A DNA stretch of 64,000 nucleotides from JADJGC01 sp964576925 (GCA_964576925.1 CAZNWJ010000005.1:1-64000); one strand, 5' to 3'; shown: positions 50,696 to 59,802, counted from the first letter of the stretch. Notes: a model not told the origin generated them from the sequence alone. Numbers and translations are program-made.

Positions 50696-53394
50696 CGGCC
50701 TTGCGGTTTCTGCGCACCGGTCGGTGCCAGAACATCTCCGCTCCAGAATTAGCGACGGCTTGTGATGCGGCGATTCAGGAGGTTTCTCGAACCTCGCTGA
50801 CTCGGGCTCTGAGCTTGTCCAAACGATTCGTAAAACACGCCCGGACCCAGGGCGGCATCGTTGAACTCACAGCATTTCGCTCCCTGGCGCGCGCCAGCCA
50901 CATGGCCGGCAAACACCGCGACGCTCTGGCGGCTTACTTGCAGGCACGCAAGCGCCTGTCGGGAGACCCGGCTGTGCGAGCGCGGATCGACCGCGCCCTG
51001 GTTGATGTTTATATGTATCTGGGTAATTTTCGAAAATCGCGGATTCATGCGCAAGCGGCAATCCGCACCTTCAACCGACTCGAACTCTGGTCTGATTTGG
51101 CCCAGACCCGGGTCAACTACGCGAATCTCCTGCATCGCCAGGATCGACACCGCGAAGCGGAGCAGGTCTATCGCGTCGCCGCTGAGTTCTTTGAACAAGC
51201 CGACAATCGCCTTGCTCTGGCGCGGACCAATTACAATCGCGCCAACTCCCTCGTGCAGCTTTTCCGGATGGATGAAGCCGACAAGCTCTATCGCCAGGCG
51301 CTGGCAACTTGGGAGAAGGAGGGCTTCGATCTGGATGCCAATGACACCCGGTACGGAATGGCTTGGCTGCACATGCTGACCGGGAGATTTCATGCTGCCT
51401 TGCTTGAGCTCGCCGAGTGCGAGCGTGTTTACCAGGCGGGAGGCGACCCGCGCGGCGCTGCCCTCTGCAGTCTGGATCGCGCCGAAGTGTTCTTGAGTCT
51501 CGGGTTGTACACCGACGCACTGGAATCCGCGCGCACCTCGCAAGGCCGGTTCGAACGGTTGGGAATGCGTTATGAGCAGGCCAAGGCCGCCCTGTTTCGC
51601 GGGCGAGCCGCCGCTGCGATGGAGCGGCACACAGAAGCTCACACGGCGCTGGGACGCGCGCTTGGCGGATTTACGGCCGATCGCAATGACGGCTTCGTTG
51701 GTGCTTGCTATCTTCTGGCCGGCGAACTCTCGGCGCAAGAGCCGGAATCACTGGCTGCACATCTCAAGCAGGCGCGGGCTCACTTCACCAGAGCGCAGCT
51801 ACCGTTATGGGAAGCCATGTGCGACCTGCGGGCTGTTCAGGCGAACGGTAGCCTTGCCGCCCGAAAGAGACTTGACAAGAACGCCGCTGTACGCAGCGTC
51901 CCACAGCTCTTTGCGGCCTGGCAGACGATGCGAGGTGATTGGGAGTACTCCCGGGGCGACTTAGCAGTGGCGAGACGGTGTTGGCAGCGGGCTGCTGACC
52001 GACTCGATGCTGTGCGAGCAGGGCTTCCCCCGGTGGAGTTGCGCAGTACGTTTGGTCGCAATCAGCAGTCACCCCATACACGCTTGATTGAGGCTGAGCT
52101 TGAAGATGATCCGGCCATGGCCTCGGTCTGGTCCGAGCGTTATAAGACTGCCGGAAAATGGATGCCACTCACGGCTGGGCTCGACAGAGAGCGTTCGCGG
52201 CGCCGGGTCAACGAGAGTCTTGACGAGCTGGCACACCAAGTTGCCGTCTTATCCCAGCGAATTGAGACCGGCACGGGCGAACGCAGCGTGTCTCGCGCAG
52301 CTTCGACGCGAAGACTTGCTTACCTGCAGAATCGGGTTCGCACGCAGTTGCTTGAACTTGAGCGCAGCCCAGGACATGCGGCCATCAATAACAATCGTCT
52401 GCGCCAGCAAATGAGGGTTGTTTCTCTCCAACTGCCGGTGATCCAATTCCACCTGCGCGAGAATGATATCGTTGCATTCGTGCACAAAGCTGGAGATATA
52501 TCAGTCAGTCGGATTCCTGACGGTCGAAGGCGTCTGGCAGCAGCAATGCAGCGCTGGCGATTTGTTCTCGAAGGCCAGCTGCTGGCCGGGCAGTGGTCGA
52601 ACGCTGAAGATAAGACGCTCGAAGACAGTCTTTGGAGCGATTTGGGTTCCTGGCTCTGGGCGCCGCTCAGGATCGAGCCGACTACCAAGACCGTGCTCTT
52701 GATCCCGGAAGGTGAACTGGCGAACTTGCCCTGGAAAGCGCTCCAGGTTGACGGCAGACCGCTCGTCGAATTCCACGATTTTGTTATCGCGCCTAGTTTC
52801 AGGCATTTTCAGGCGGCGCAGAGACTCAAAGTAACGAGTGATGCATTGCGGGTTTTTCGTGGTCAAGCCGATGATTTGCCTCAAGTTGACAAGGAACTTG
52901 AGGCCCTGGTTTCGTTTCTGGGAAACGACATGCAGGTCTTCCGCCCTGCGCGCCGCGCCGACTGGCCGGAGGAGGGATCGGCGGCATTGTGGCATTTTGC
53001 CGGGCACGCGAACCTTCGGGCAGATAATCCGTTTTATTCATATCTGGTACTTGCTGATGGCGCGCTCTTCGCCACGGACTTTCGACTTAAAAAATGCAGA
53101 GTTAACCTGGTTACCCTGGCGGCTTGCCGTTCGGGAGAACAAGTCGCGCTTCCAGGTGAAGAGTCGACCGGCCTTGTACGATCATTATTAGAAATGGGCG
53201 CGCGCAATGTCATCGCCGGCCACTGGCCGGTTTCAGATGAGACCACGGCTTTATGGATGACTGCATTTTACGACAAGTATCTGCGCGGGACCTCACTGCA
53301 GGAGTCGATTAAGCACGCAGCGCTGACAGTACGTTCGCTGCACCCTTCGGCCTATCATTGGGCAGCGTTTTCGGTATTTGGTGCTGGAGATTAA
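50671..53394 (+). CDS. TPR-CHAT domain protein (caspase-like peptidase)
   Basis: A 907-residue cytoplasmic protein. Residues ~45-430 are tetratricopeptide-like helical repeats (AGKHRDALAAYLQARKRLSG, RHREAEQVYRVAAEFFEQAD and others). A helical linker, possibly coiled coil, covers ~500-600. The CHAT domain (~640-905) has the catalytic dyad H779 in LWHFAGHA and C819 in TLAACRSGE, followed by GARNVIAGHWPVSD. CHAT domains are clan CD proteases (caspase and separase relatives). The start is GTG 50671, inside the end of the preceding gene. A dockerin subtilase gene follows eight bases later. Confidence 0.9.
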   Translation: MEKAALEIAALRFLRTGRCQNISAPELATACDAAIQEVSRTSLTRALSLSKRFVKHARTQGGIVELTAFRSLARASHMAGKHRDALAAYLQARKRLSGDPAVRARIDRALVDVYMYLGNFRKSRIHAQAAIRTFNRLELWSDLAQTRVNYANLLHRQDRHREAEQVYRVAAEFFEQADNRLALARTNYNRANSLVQLFRMDEADKLYRQALATWEKEGFDLDANDTRYGMAWLHMLTGRFHAALLELAECERVYQAGGDPRGAALCSLDRAEVFLSLGLYTDALESARTSQGRFERLGMRYEQAKAALFRGRAAAAMERHTEAHTALGRALGGFTADRNDGFVGACYLLAGELSAQEPESLAAHLKQARAHFTRAQLPLWEAMCDLRAVQANGSLAARKRLDKNAAVRSVPQLFAAWQTMRGDWEYSRGDLAVARRCWQRAADRLDAVRAGLPPVELRSTFGRNQQSPHTRLIEAELEDDPAMASVWSERYKTAGKWMPLTAGLDRERSRRRVNESLDELAHQVAVLSQRIETGTGERSVSRAASTRRLAYLQNRVRTQLLELERSPGHAAINNNRLRQQMRVVSLQLPVIQFHLRENDIVAFVHKAGDISVSRIPDGRRRLAAAMQRWRFVLEGQLLAGQWSNAEDKTLEDSLWSDLGSWLWAPLRIEPTTKTVLLIPEGELANLPWKALQVDGRPLVEFHDFVIAPSFRHFQAAQRLKVTSDALRVFRGQADDLPQVDKELEALVSFLGNDMQVFRPARRADWPEEGSAALWHFAGHANLRADNPFYSYLVLADGALFATDFRLKKCRVNLVTLAACRSGEQVALPGEESTGLVRSLLEMGARNVIAGHWPVSDETTALWMTAFYDKYLRGTSLQESIKHAALTVRSLHPSAYHWAAFSVFGAGD

Positions 53395-53402
53395 GGAGAC
53401 CG

Positions 53403-54827
53403 ATGATGATAGACACCCTCAATTCCCCTCCCCGCTTCTGGCGGCTATTTACTGTCCTATTCCTTTTGTTCACGGTGTCCACTGTGCTCGCAAACAACAA
53501 TGGCGAGTTTCAGCCGGAGCGCCTGGTCTGCCGGATGCTCCAAGGCTACTCAATCGATTCTGTGAACACCTTGTACGGCACGACCACGATCAGCATCATG
53601 TTTCAAACTGGATCGTATCTTCTCGCCACCCCGGCAGGTGTTGACGCCGAGAGTCTGGCAGCAGTCATCATGGCTGAACCGTTGGTGCAGTACTGCGCGG
53701 CGAATTATTATCTGGACGCACCTGAACCGTTTCAACGCAGTTCCCCGTTCCTGGATAATCAACTGATCGGAGATTTCGATGATCAGCCGGCGGCTTTGAC
53801 GCTCGCGCTGCCGACCGTGCATCTAGTGGCCGACGGCACCGCCGTGAAGGTCGCGATCATCGATACCGGTTTAAACTTCGACCATCCGGAGTTTGCCGCC
53901 AAGTCGGGCCAGTTCGTCTCAGGCTACGACTTTGTCGATAACGACACTTACGCGTTCGATGAACCTGGTGGAATCGCTTCGGGACACGGGACGTTCGTTG
54001 CCGGAGCGGTATCGCTGGTGGCGCCGGGAGCAGAACTGTGGGCTTATCGCGTGCTCGATACGCTGGGCCGGAGCGACGGTTATACGCTGGCGAATGCGGT
54101 CGTGCGGGCTGTTGATGACGGTTGCAAGGTCGTCAACCTTAGTCTGGGGTTAGTTGGAAAACACGATGCCCTCGACGATGCCATTCATTATGCGATTGAC
54201 CAGAACGTGATCGTGGTTGCAGCGGTCGGAAATGACTCGACCGGAGATCCTAATCTCTTTCCTTATCCGGCCAAGGAATCCAACACGATCGCCGTAGCGG
54301 CGCTCGATTCGCTGAATCACAAGGCCGATTTTTCCAACTTTGGAAAAAAGGTCGACCTCTGTGCGCCGGGCACGCGCGTCTATGCTCCCTATCTGGATAC
54401 GTCCTATGCTTGGTGGGACGGCACGAGCTTTGCGGCGCCATTGGTAGCCGGAGCCGCCGCCCTCCTCTGCCAGATCGATCCGAATTTGACGCCTGCCGCC
54501 GTCGACAGCCTTCTCGAAGAGAGCGCCATCAACATTGATGATTTTAACCCAGAATTCATCGATAGTCTTGGTAAAGGCCTGGTGAATCCGCAAGGCGCGC
54601 TGGCACTGTTGAACAATTTCATTTGCGGCGATGTGGATGGTTCATCGACGGTTTCAGTGTCCGATGCGGTCTATCTTATCAACTACGTTTTTGCCGGCGG
54701 GCAACCGCCAACGCCGTGGACTGCCGGCGATTGCGACTGCACAGGGCTGATCAATATCTCGGACGCCGTTTACTTGATCGCATACATATTCTCCTCCGGC
54801 AATCCGCCGTGCGGAAGCTGCCAATAG
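53403..54827 (+). CDS. secreted subtilisin-like (S8) protease with dockerin-like C-terminus
   Basis: A 474-residue exported serine protease. The signal peptide is ~1-32 (FTVLFLLFTVSTVLA). A propeptide-like region precedes the catalytic domain with D154 (VAIIDTGLNFDHPE), H195 (SGHGTFVAG) and S342 (DGTSFAAPLVAG), a complete triad. The C-terminus is a dockerin-like pair (GDVDGSSTVSVSDAVYLINY, DCTGLINISDAVYLIAY). ATG 53403 follows AAGGAGA, eight bases after the CHAT gene stop, so it is the last gene of the sigma operon. A terminator follows. Confidence 0.93.
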   Translation: MMIDTLNSPPRFWRLFTVLFLLFTVSTVLANNNGEFQPERLVCRMLQGYSIDSVNTLYGTTTISIMFQTGSYLLATPAGVDAESLAAVIMAEPLVQYCAANYYLDAPEPFQRSSPFLDNQLIGDFDDQPAALTLALPTVHLVADGTAVKVAIIDTGLNFDHPEFAAKSGQFVSGYDFVDNDTYAFDEPGGIASGHGTFVAGAVSLVAPGAELWAYRVLDTLGRSDGYTLANAVVRAVDDGCKVVNLSLGLVGKHDALDDAIHYAIDQNVIVVAAVGNDSTGDPNLFPYPAKESNTIAVAALDSLNHKADFSNFGKKVDLCAPGTRVYAPYLDTSYAWWDGTSFAAPLVAGAAALLCQIDPNLTPAAVDSLLEESAINIDDFNPEFIDSLGKGLVNPQGALALLNNFICGDVDGSSTVSVSDAVYLINYVFAGGQPPTPWTAGDCDCTGLINISDAVYLIAYIFSSGNPPCGSCQ

Positions 54828-54857
54828 CAATTGCCGAGGAAGGACTTTGCGTGAATG

Positions 54858-54887
54858 AAGAGCCGGCACAGCCGGCTCTTTTCGTTT
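54858..54887 (+). terminator. Rho-independent terminator ending the sigma-CHAT-subtilase operon
   Basis: A perfect 10-bp stem (AAGAGCCGGC with GCCGGCTCTT, 3-base loop) followed by TTCGTTT, 31 bases after the subtilase stop codon. Confidence 0.88.
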
Positions 54888-55022
54888 CCCCTGTGACGCA
54901 AATAATCCCCAAAATCACCCACGTTCATTGTACGAAAAGCAGGACAAAACACTCTGTGTTTGTGAAAGTATTGCTGCCGCCTGCTACCGGGCAGAATGAT
55001 CTCAACCGTAGGAGGTTGTAAA

Positions 55023-55976
55023 ATGTTCTCCAAATCTCTTCTGCGAGCGCTACTTCTGAAGTTGGCGGGAATCGCTCTGACGGTGGCTTTTGTCGGCTGT
55101 TCAAGCGAAACGCCGGTATCACCGATTGCGCCATTGACCAAGGCCGTTACCGGCCCCGAAGATTGCCCGAACTGCCCGCAGACGGCTCTGTCGGCGCGCA
55201 TCGCCACCATGGACGAAAACACGCGAATGCTGACGCTCGAGGGGCATCCTGATACGATCGTGGCGCTGCACAACGCCGAGATTGTCAAGTTCGCGGCCAA
55301 TGTCGAAGTCCGAATTCAGTTTGGCGACTTGAAGGTTGGGGATACCATCACCGTAAACGGCCAACAGCAGAACAGCTATGTTTATGCTCATCGTATCCGC
55401 GTCGACTACACGGATCCGTACTGCAGTTACGACCTGGCGTTTCGAGACACGATTAGCGCGATCGACTACGAAGCCGGTTCGTTCATGGTGGCCGGACGCA
55501 CCGAAACGATCCTGGTTGACGAAAACACCTACATCTGGGGCAGCCTATATCGGGGTCCGAATACTCAACTCTCCGACGGTGATCAGAATCAAAACACCGA
55601 ACGTGAGCGCCTGAAAAACGTCATCGACACGATGTTCCAGTTTACCGATCTTCAGGTTGGTGACGTGGTGGAAGTCCGCGCTAAGATTGTGGATGAATCG
55701 ACTCTGTTGGCTGTCAAGATCAAACTCGCCAATTGCCACGAGAAGGAGTGCGTTACCTTCGAGGCCGCGATCGAAACAGTAGATGCAAACACCCGCATGA
55801 TCACTTTCGTCGGGCTCACCTGGGAGGGCATGGTGTGTCCGAAGGCGGATCTTACGGATATTGACGGCGCGGAATTGACCCTCACCGACTTCGTGCCCGG
55901 CGACCAGGTCTACGTTAAGGGTTTTCCAACGGAGAATGCACTTCAGATTTGCGTCATGAACAAGATCGAACCGTAA
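55023..55976 (+). CDS. DUF5666-repeat lipoprotein
   Basis: A 317-residue lipoprotein. ATG 55023 follows AGGAGG; the signal ends in VAFVGC-SS, so the cysteine is lipidated. The mature part has two to three copies of a DUF5666-like OB-fold module (RIATMDENTRMLTLEG, GDLKVGDTITVNGQQQ; ISAIDYEAGSFMVAG, TDLQVGDVVEVRAK; IETVDANTRMITFVG, DFVPGDQVYVKG). It also has a CPNC motif and later cysteines. Function unknown. A paralogue follows 288 bases later. Confidence 0.8.
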   Translation: MFSKSLLRALLLKLAGIALTVAFVGCSSETPVSPIAPLTKAVTGPEDCPNCPQTALSARIATMDENTRMLTLEGHPDTIVALHNAEIVKFAANVEVRIQFGDLKVGDTITVNGQQQNSYVYAHRIRVDYTDPYCSYDLAFRDTISAIDYEAGSFMVAGRTETILVDENTYIWGSLYRGPNTQLSDGDQNQNTERERLKNVIDTMFQFTDLQVGDVVEVRAKIVDESTLLAVKIKLANCHEKECVTFEAAIETVDANTRMITFVGLTWEGMVCPKADLTDIDGAELTLTDFVPGDQVYVKGFPTENALQICVMNKIEP

Positions 55977-56041
55977 TTCTGCATCGGTCTGCCGGCGGCG
56001 GCGATTAACCACGTCCGGTAGCAACGCCGGTACCTTGACGC

Positions 56042-56078
56042 GCCCAGGCAGCTTTGGCTGCCTGGGCTTGTATTCATT
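56042..56078 (+). terminator. Rho-independent terminator between the DUF5666 genes
   Basis: An 11-bp perfect stem (GCCCAGGCAGC with GCTGCCTGGGC, TTTG loop) followed by TTGTATTCATT, 65 bases after the first DUF5666 gene. Confidence 0.8.
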
Positions 56079-56108
56079 CTGGCACATGGGAACAAACAAA
56101 ATGGGTTC

Positions 56109-56134
56109 TCCGTGTTAGTCGCGACTAACACGGA
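56109..56134. promoter_or_regulatory. 26-bp perfect palindrome, possible operator
   Basis: Two 13-base arms with no loop; each half is TCCGTGTTAGTCG or its exact complement. It has no T-tract and lies 130 bases upstream of the second DUF5666 gene, in the region where a promoter is expected. A dimeric regulator site is the simplest reading, but a structural role is possible. Confidence 0.5.
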
Positions 56135-56264
56135 TAAATTTGACCAACTAAAACGAATATTCTGGACTCTTTCATGTACGATATAGAGCCAAGCGATCTC
56201 TGTTGAACAGTAAACAATGAACCAAAAACTCACGGATTGACACACGTGAAAGGAGATCAAGGTA

Positions 56265-57470
56265 ATGAGACACGGTTGGCAGAAACTTGCGGGCAAGATG
56301 ATGGCGGTCCTTTCGGTATTGGCACTGATGATCGGCTGTTCGAGCAACTCACCGCTTTCACCTGCAACGAACACCTCACCCGCGCTTAAGGGTGGAGTCG
56401 ACAACAATTCCGGCCTGGCGGCTCAGGTGGAGTTCGCCAGCCGCGTCGCGAGTACGGATGCTTCTCAACGCAAGCTGACCTTCAAGGGCAACAGCGAAGT
56501 AGTCTTTGCCGCCACCGACGCAGAGATCGTGCGTCGCCAGGGCGGGAACGAAACACCGATCACTTTTGAGGAAATCCAAGTTGGCGACTCCGTCGAAGTT
56601 CGCGGCGATCGCCAGTCTGACAATAGTGTGCTCGCTGATCGAATTCGCGTCAAGATCGACGACAACAACAACGGCGAAGTTGAGTTTGGCGGCCGCGTCG
56701 CGACGATTGACCCACAGGCTCGCACCATCACATTTGTCAACATTCCAACCCAGATCACGGTGATGCCGAACGCGCAGATCACGAATCACGACCTGCAAGT
56801 CGCGATTACTTTGAGCGATATCGTGCCCGGCGACTCCGTTGAGATTCGTGGCACAAATCAACCGGGCGGATCCGTGCTGGCCGACCGCGTGCGCCTGAGA
56901 ATCGGCGACGATTCCAACGACGCGGACCTCGAATTCAAGGGGACCATCACGGCGATTGATTACACTGCCGGCCAGTTCAATGTCAGTGGCCGTAGCGAGA
57001 CGATTCTGGTGACGAGTACCACGCAGATTTTCACGAAGATTAATCACCGCGAGCACTTCCTCGGCAAGCGCGGCCAGGGCGAAGATGATGGCTTTGTCGC
57101 AGGACGCGACACCGTAATCGCCTTCACTTCGCTGCAGATTGGTGACTCGGTCGAAGTCCATGCGGATATCATCGATGCGGCGACGCTACGTGCGACGATC
57201 ATTGAAGTTGAAGATTTCCTGCTGGGTGAGCCGATGGATCTGCAGTTCAAGGCCACGATTGCTTCGATCAACGCCGTTACACGGACCGTGGACTTCGCCG
57301 GTCAATCCTGGAACGGCACAGTAGCAGAGTCCGCCGTTCTGACCGGCTTCAACAATGAACCGATAGCGCTCAGCGATTTCCCAGTCGGCCAACTGGTCGA
57401 GGTCAAGGGATTCCCCGGGATGGGCGATCAACTGACCATCGTGCGGATGCACAAGGAAGACACCCCTTGA
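56265..57470 (+). CDS. DUF5666-repeat lipoprotein, paralogue
   Basis: A 401-residue lipoprotein with signal MRHGWQKLAGKMMAVLSVLA and lipobox LMIGC-SS. Four DUF5666-like modules are visible, each with a strand pair and GDSVEVRG-type turn (RVASTDASQRKLTFKG, EIQVGDSVEVRGDRQ; RVATIDPQARTITFVN; ITAIDYTAGQFNVSGR, LQIGDSVEVHAD; IASINAVTRTVDFAG, FPVGQLVEVKG). It is one or two modules longer than its neighbour at 55023. Ribosome site AAGGAGA. Ends with a strong terminator. Function unknown. Confidence 0.82.
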   Translation: MRHGWQKLAGKMMAVLSVLALMIGCSSNSPLSPATNTSPALKGGVDNNSGLAAQVEFASRVASTDASQRKLTFKGNSEVVFAATDAEIVRRQGGNETPITFEEIQVGDSVEVRGDRQSDNSVLADRIRVKIDDNNNGEVEFGGRVATIDPQARTITFVNIPTQITVMPNAQITNHDLQVAITLSDIVPGDSVEIRGTNQPGGSVLADRVRLRIGDDSNDADLEFKGTITAIDYTAGQFNVSGRSETILVTSTTQIFTKINHREHFLGKRGQGEDDGFVAGRDTVIAFTSLQIGDSVEVHADIIDAATLRATIIEVEDFLLGEPMDLQFKATIASINAVTRTVDFAGQSWNGTVAESAVLTGFNNEPIALSDFPVGQLVEVKGFPGMGDQLTIVRMHKEDTP

Positions 57471-57512
57471 TTTTGGCCAAACCGACAGCCGGCGTGAGTC
57501 GCACGACCATAA

Positions 57513-57547
57513 CAGGCGCCCCGCGTAAACGGGGCGCCTGCCTGTTT
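57513..57547 (+). terminator. Rho-independent terminator
   Basis: An 11-bp perfect stem (CAGGCGCCCCG with CGGGGCGCCTG, CGTAAA loop) followed by CCTGTTT, 42 bases after the second DUF5666 gene. The following 57548-57767 holds two further inverted repeats (CACAATCC/GGATTGTG; GCCGCC/GGCGGC) and no gene. Confidence 0.8.
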
Positions 57548-57767
57548 CTGTCGTTGACGACGCGCACAATCCGTTTGTCGGCAAAGGATTGTGTGCGACC
57601 TGCTGCCGGTAGACATTTCGCATGTACGAAATTGAAACACGTGCGCCTCTGCCAAGTCAGAGGTCGAAGACCTGAGAGACGATACGGCGCATCACCATCT
57701 CGCCGCCACCGCCAATGTATCCAATGCTGAGACTTGGGCCGTAAACGCTGCCGCCCGTAAAGGCGGC

Positions 57768-57796
57768 TTGCTTATATCAGAAACATAGACTATATT
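57768..57796 (+). promoter_or_regulatory. sigma70-type promoter of the cupredoxin-CHRD gene
   Basis: TTGCTT (57768-57773), 17-base spacer, TATATT (57791-57796); the gene starts at 57829 after GAGGAGGA. Confidence 0.65.
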
Positions 57797-57828
57797 GAAC
57801 CATAAAATCAACTTTCGAGGAGGAGAGC

Positions 57829-59802
57829 ATGTCGAGACTGCGACTGATTCTGGTCCTGGCTTGCATCGGGGTTGCCCTGATTGTCGGGGCGCGGCCGGTC
57901 CAAGCCACCATTCACCATGTCAACGTCGGGAATTTCTTCTTTACGCCGTCCAACGTTAATGCCTTCCCGGGGGACACCGTGCGTTGGACCTGGGTCGGCG
58001 GTGTCCACACATCGACTTCCAGCGCAGGCAACGGCAAATCGTGGGCTTCGGGTTTCATCAGTACACCCGGTGCCACCTTCCAAATCGTCTTCGCGGACAC
58101 GACCACGCCGGGAGTGTACAATTACTTCTGCGAGGTGCATCCTCTTTCGATGAGCGGGACGATCACGGTGGCGGCGTTACCGTCGCCGCCCACGCTGTAT
58201 ACGTTCCTGCTCGATGATGACCAGGAAGTATCCTGCACAGGCACCGGTAGCACAGCCACCGGATGGGGGCTGGCGATTCTCAGCGGCGATGAGACGCAAC
58301 TGTCGGTCTATGTCGAACACAATGTTGTCGGTGCCAGCGCGGCGCATATTCACTTTGGCGCGCCGTGCGTTGACGGCGGTCCGATTCGCTTTACGTTTAC
58401 CAGTCCGTCGAGCCCGATTCACAACACCTGGAACTTGTCCCCCGCCAACGTTGCGGAGCTGCAGGCAGGAAATCTCTACGTCAACATTCATTCGCCGTCG
58501 TTCCCGAACGGCGAAATTCGCGGACAGATTGTGCAGGCGCCGATCAAGTTCGTCTTCACCCTGGATGAAGCGCAAGCGCTCGCCGGTGCGGGCTCGGGGA
58601 GCTTTGCCAATGGCGTGGGGATCTGCGAGCTCAACGCCGCCAGTACCGCCCTCGATATCGACGTGACCCACGACGTCGCGAACACCATTGACGGGCATGT
58701 CCACATCGGCGTGCCGGGCGTTGAGGGGGCAATCCGCTATGGATTTGCGAATCCGATGAGCCCTGTCAATGAAACGTGGGCAATTGACAGCCTGAATATC
58801 AAAGACCTGATGCAGGGTGATCTCTACATCAATATTCACTCGACGGCGTTCCCGACCGGTGAAATCCGCGGCCAGATCGTGCGCCAGGATATCAATATCG
58901 CATCGATCATGTCGGGCGACCTCGCGAATGGCGGCGCGGGCACCGGCTCCAGCGATTCCGGTTTCTGTGTTTGCACGCTGGCGGATGACTTGAAATCACT
59001 GACGATCCATTGCGAGCACACCGTTGCCAGTACGATCGACGGCCATGTGCATTTTGGCGCCCCTGGTGTTGAGGGTCCAATCCGTTTTGGATTTACCAGC
59101 GCGCTCAGCCCGGTCAACGAGGTCTGGAACCTGACGCCCACCCACGTCAACGAATTGTTGGCGGGCAATCTTTACATCAACATCCATTCAACGGCATTCC
59201 CGACAGGGGAGATACGCGGCCAATTGGTATTGAACAAGGAATTCAGCTTTGTGCTGCCGCTCGACGAATCTGAGGCAAACGCCTGCGTGGGCACCGGCAG
59301 TGCGGCGATTGGCTCGGCTACGATTGAACTTAAGCCGGGCGGGCGGGAGATAACGATCAACTTGACGCACAATGTGAGCAATCCGATCGATGGCCACGTT
59401 CACCTCGGCTTGCCCTGCGTCACGGGTCCGATCCAGTTCGGTTTCAGCCAGTTCACCAGCCCGATCAAGGAATTCTGGTATCTCGGCACAGGGGACGTCA
59501 CCAATCTTTTCCAGCGGGAACTGTATGTCAATGTCCACTCCGTGGCGTTTCCGACTGAAGAGATTCGCGGCCAGATCATGAACCCCCCTCCGCCGCCCTG
59601 CAAGTGCGGCGATGCCGACAACAACGGAATCTGGACGATCTCCGACGCCGTATTCCTGATCACTTACATCTTTGGAGGCGGTCCTGCGCCGGCGCAGGTT
59701 TGCCTTGGCGATGCCGATGGCAACGGCATCATCACGATTTCAGACGCCGTATATCTGATCACGTTCATCTTCGGTGGTGGTCCGGCTCCAGCCGGCTGCT
59801 AA
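57829..59802 (+). CDS. secreted cupredoxin-CHRD repeat-dockerin protein
   Basis: A 657-residue exported protein. Signal peptide ~1-26. Residues ~28-115 are a plastocyanin-like domain with a full type 1 copper site (H60, C101, H104, M108 in YFCEVHPLSMSG). Four CHRD (chordin-like) domains follow (~125-240, 243-360, 365-475, 480-590), each ending in a LYVNIHS.SFPNGEIRGQIV-like motif. The C-terminus is a dockerin-like pair (GDADNNGIWTISDAVFLITY, GDADGNGIITISDAVYLITF). It is probably an extracellular or surface copper protein; function of CHRD repeats in bacteria is unclear. Confidence 0.92.
   Translation: MSRLRLILVLACIGVALIVGARPVQATIHHVNVGNFFFTPSNVNAFPGDTVRWTWVGGVHTSTSSAGNGKSWASGFISTPGATFQIVFADTTTPGVYNYFCEVHPLSMSGTITVAALPSPPTLYTFLLDDDQEVSCTGTGSTATGWGLAILSGDETQLSVYVEHNVVGASAAHIHFGAPCVDGGPIRFTFTSPSSPIHNTWNLSPANVAELQAGNLYVNIHSPSFPNGEIRGQIVQAPIKFVFTLDEAQALAGAGSGSFANGVGICELNAASTALDIDVTHDVANTIDGHVHIGVPGVEGAIRYGFANPMSPVNETWAIDSLNIKDLMQGDLYINIHSTAFPTGEIRGQIVRQDINIASIMSGDLANGGAGTGSSDSGFCVCTLADDLKSLTIHCEHTVASTIDGHVHFGAPGVEGPIRFGFTSALSPVNEVWNLTPTHVNELLAGNLYINIHSTAFPTGEIRGQLVLNKEFSFVLPLDESEANACVGTGSAAIGSATIELKPGGREITINLTHNVSNPIDGHVHLGLPCVTGPIQFGFSQFTSPIKEFWYLGTGDVTNLFQRELYVNVHSVAFPTEEIRGQIMNPPPPPCKCGDADNNGIWTISDAVFLITYIFGGGPAPAQVCLGDADGNGIITISDAVYLITFIFGGGPAPAGC

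Noticed and set aside
50749..51738. Open frame of 329 codons on the minus strand inside the CHAT gene
   Set aside because: Antisense to TPR repeats; composition is that of a shadow frame.
49532..54827. Type III-E CRISPR (Craspase) locus
   Set aside because: TPR-CHAT and sigma factor are present, but there is no gRAMP/Cas7-11, no repeat array and no Cas1/Cas2 in the window.
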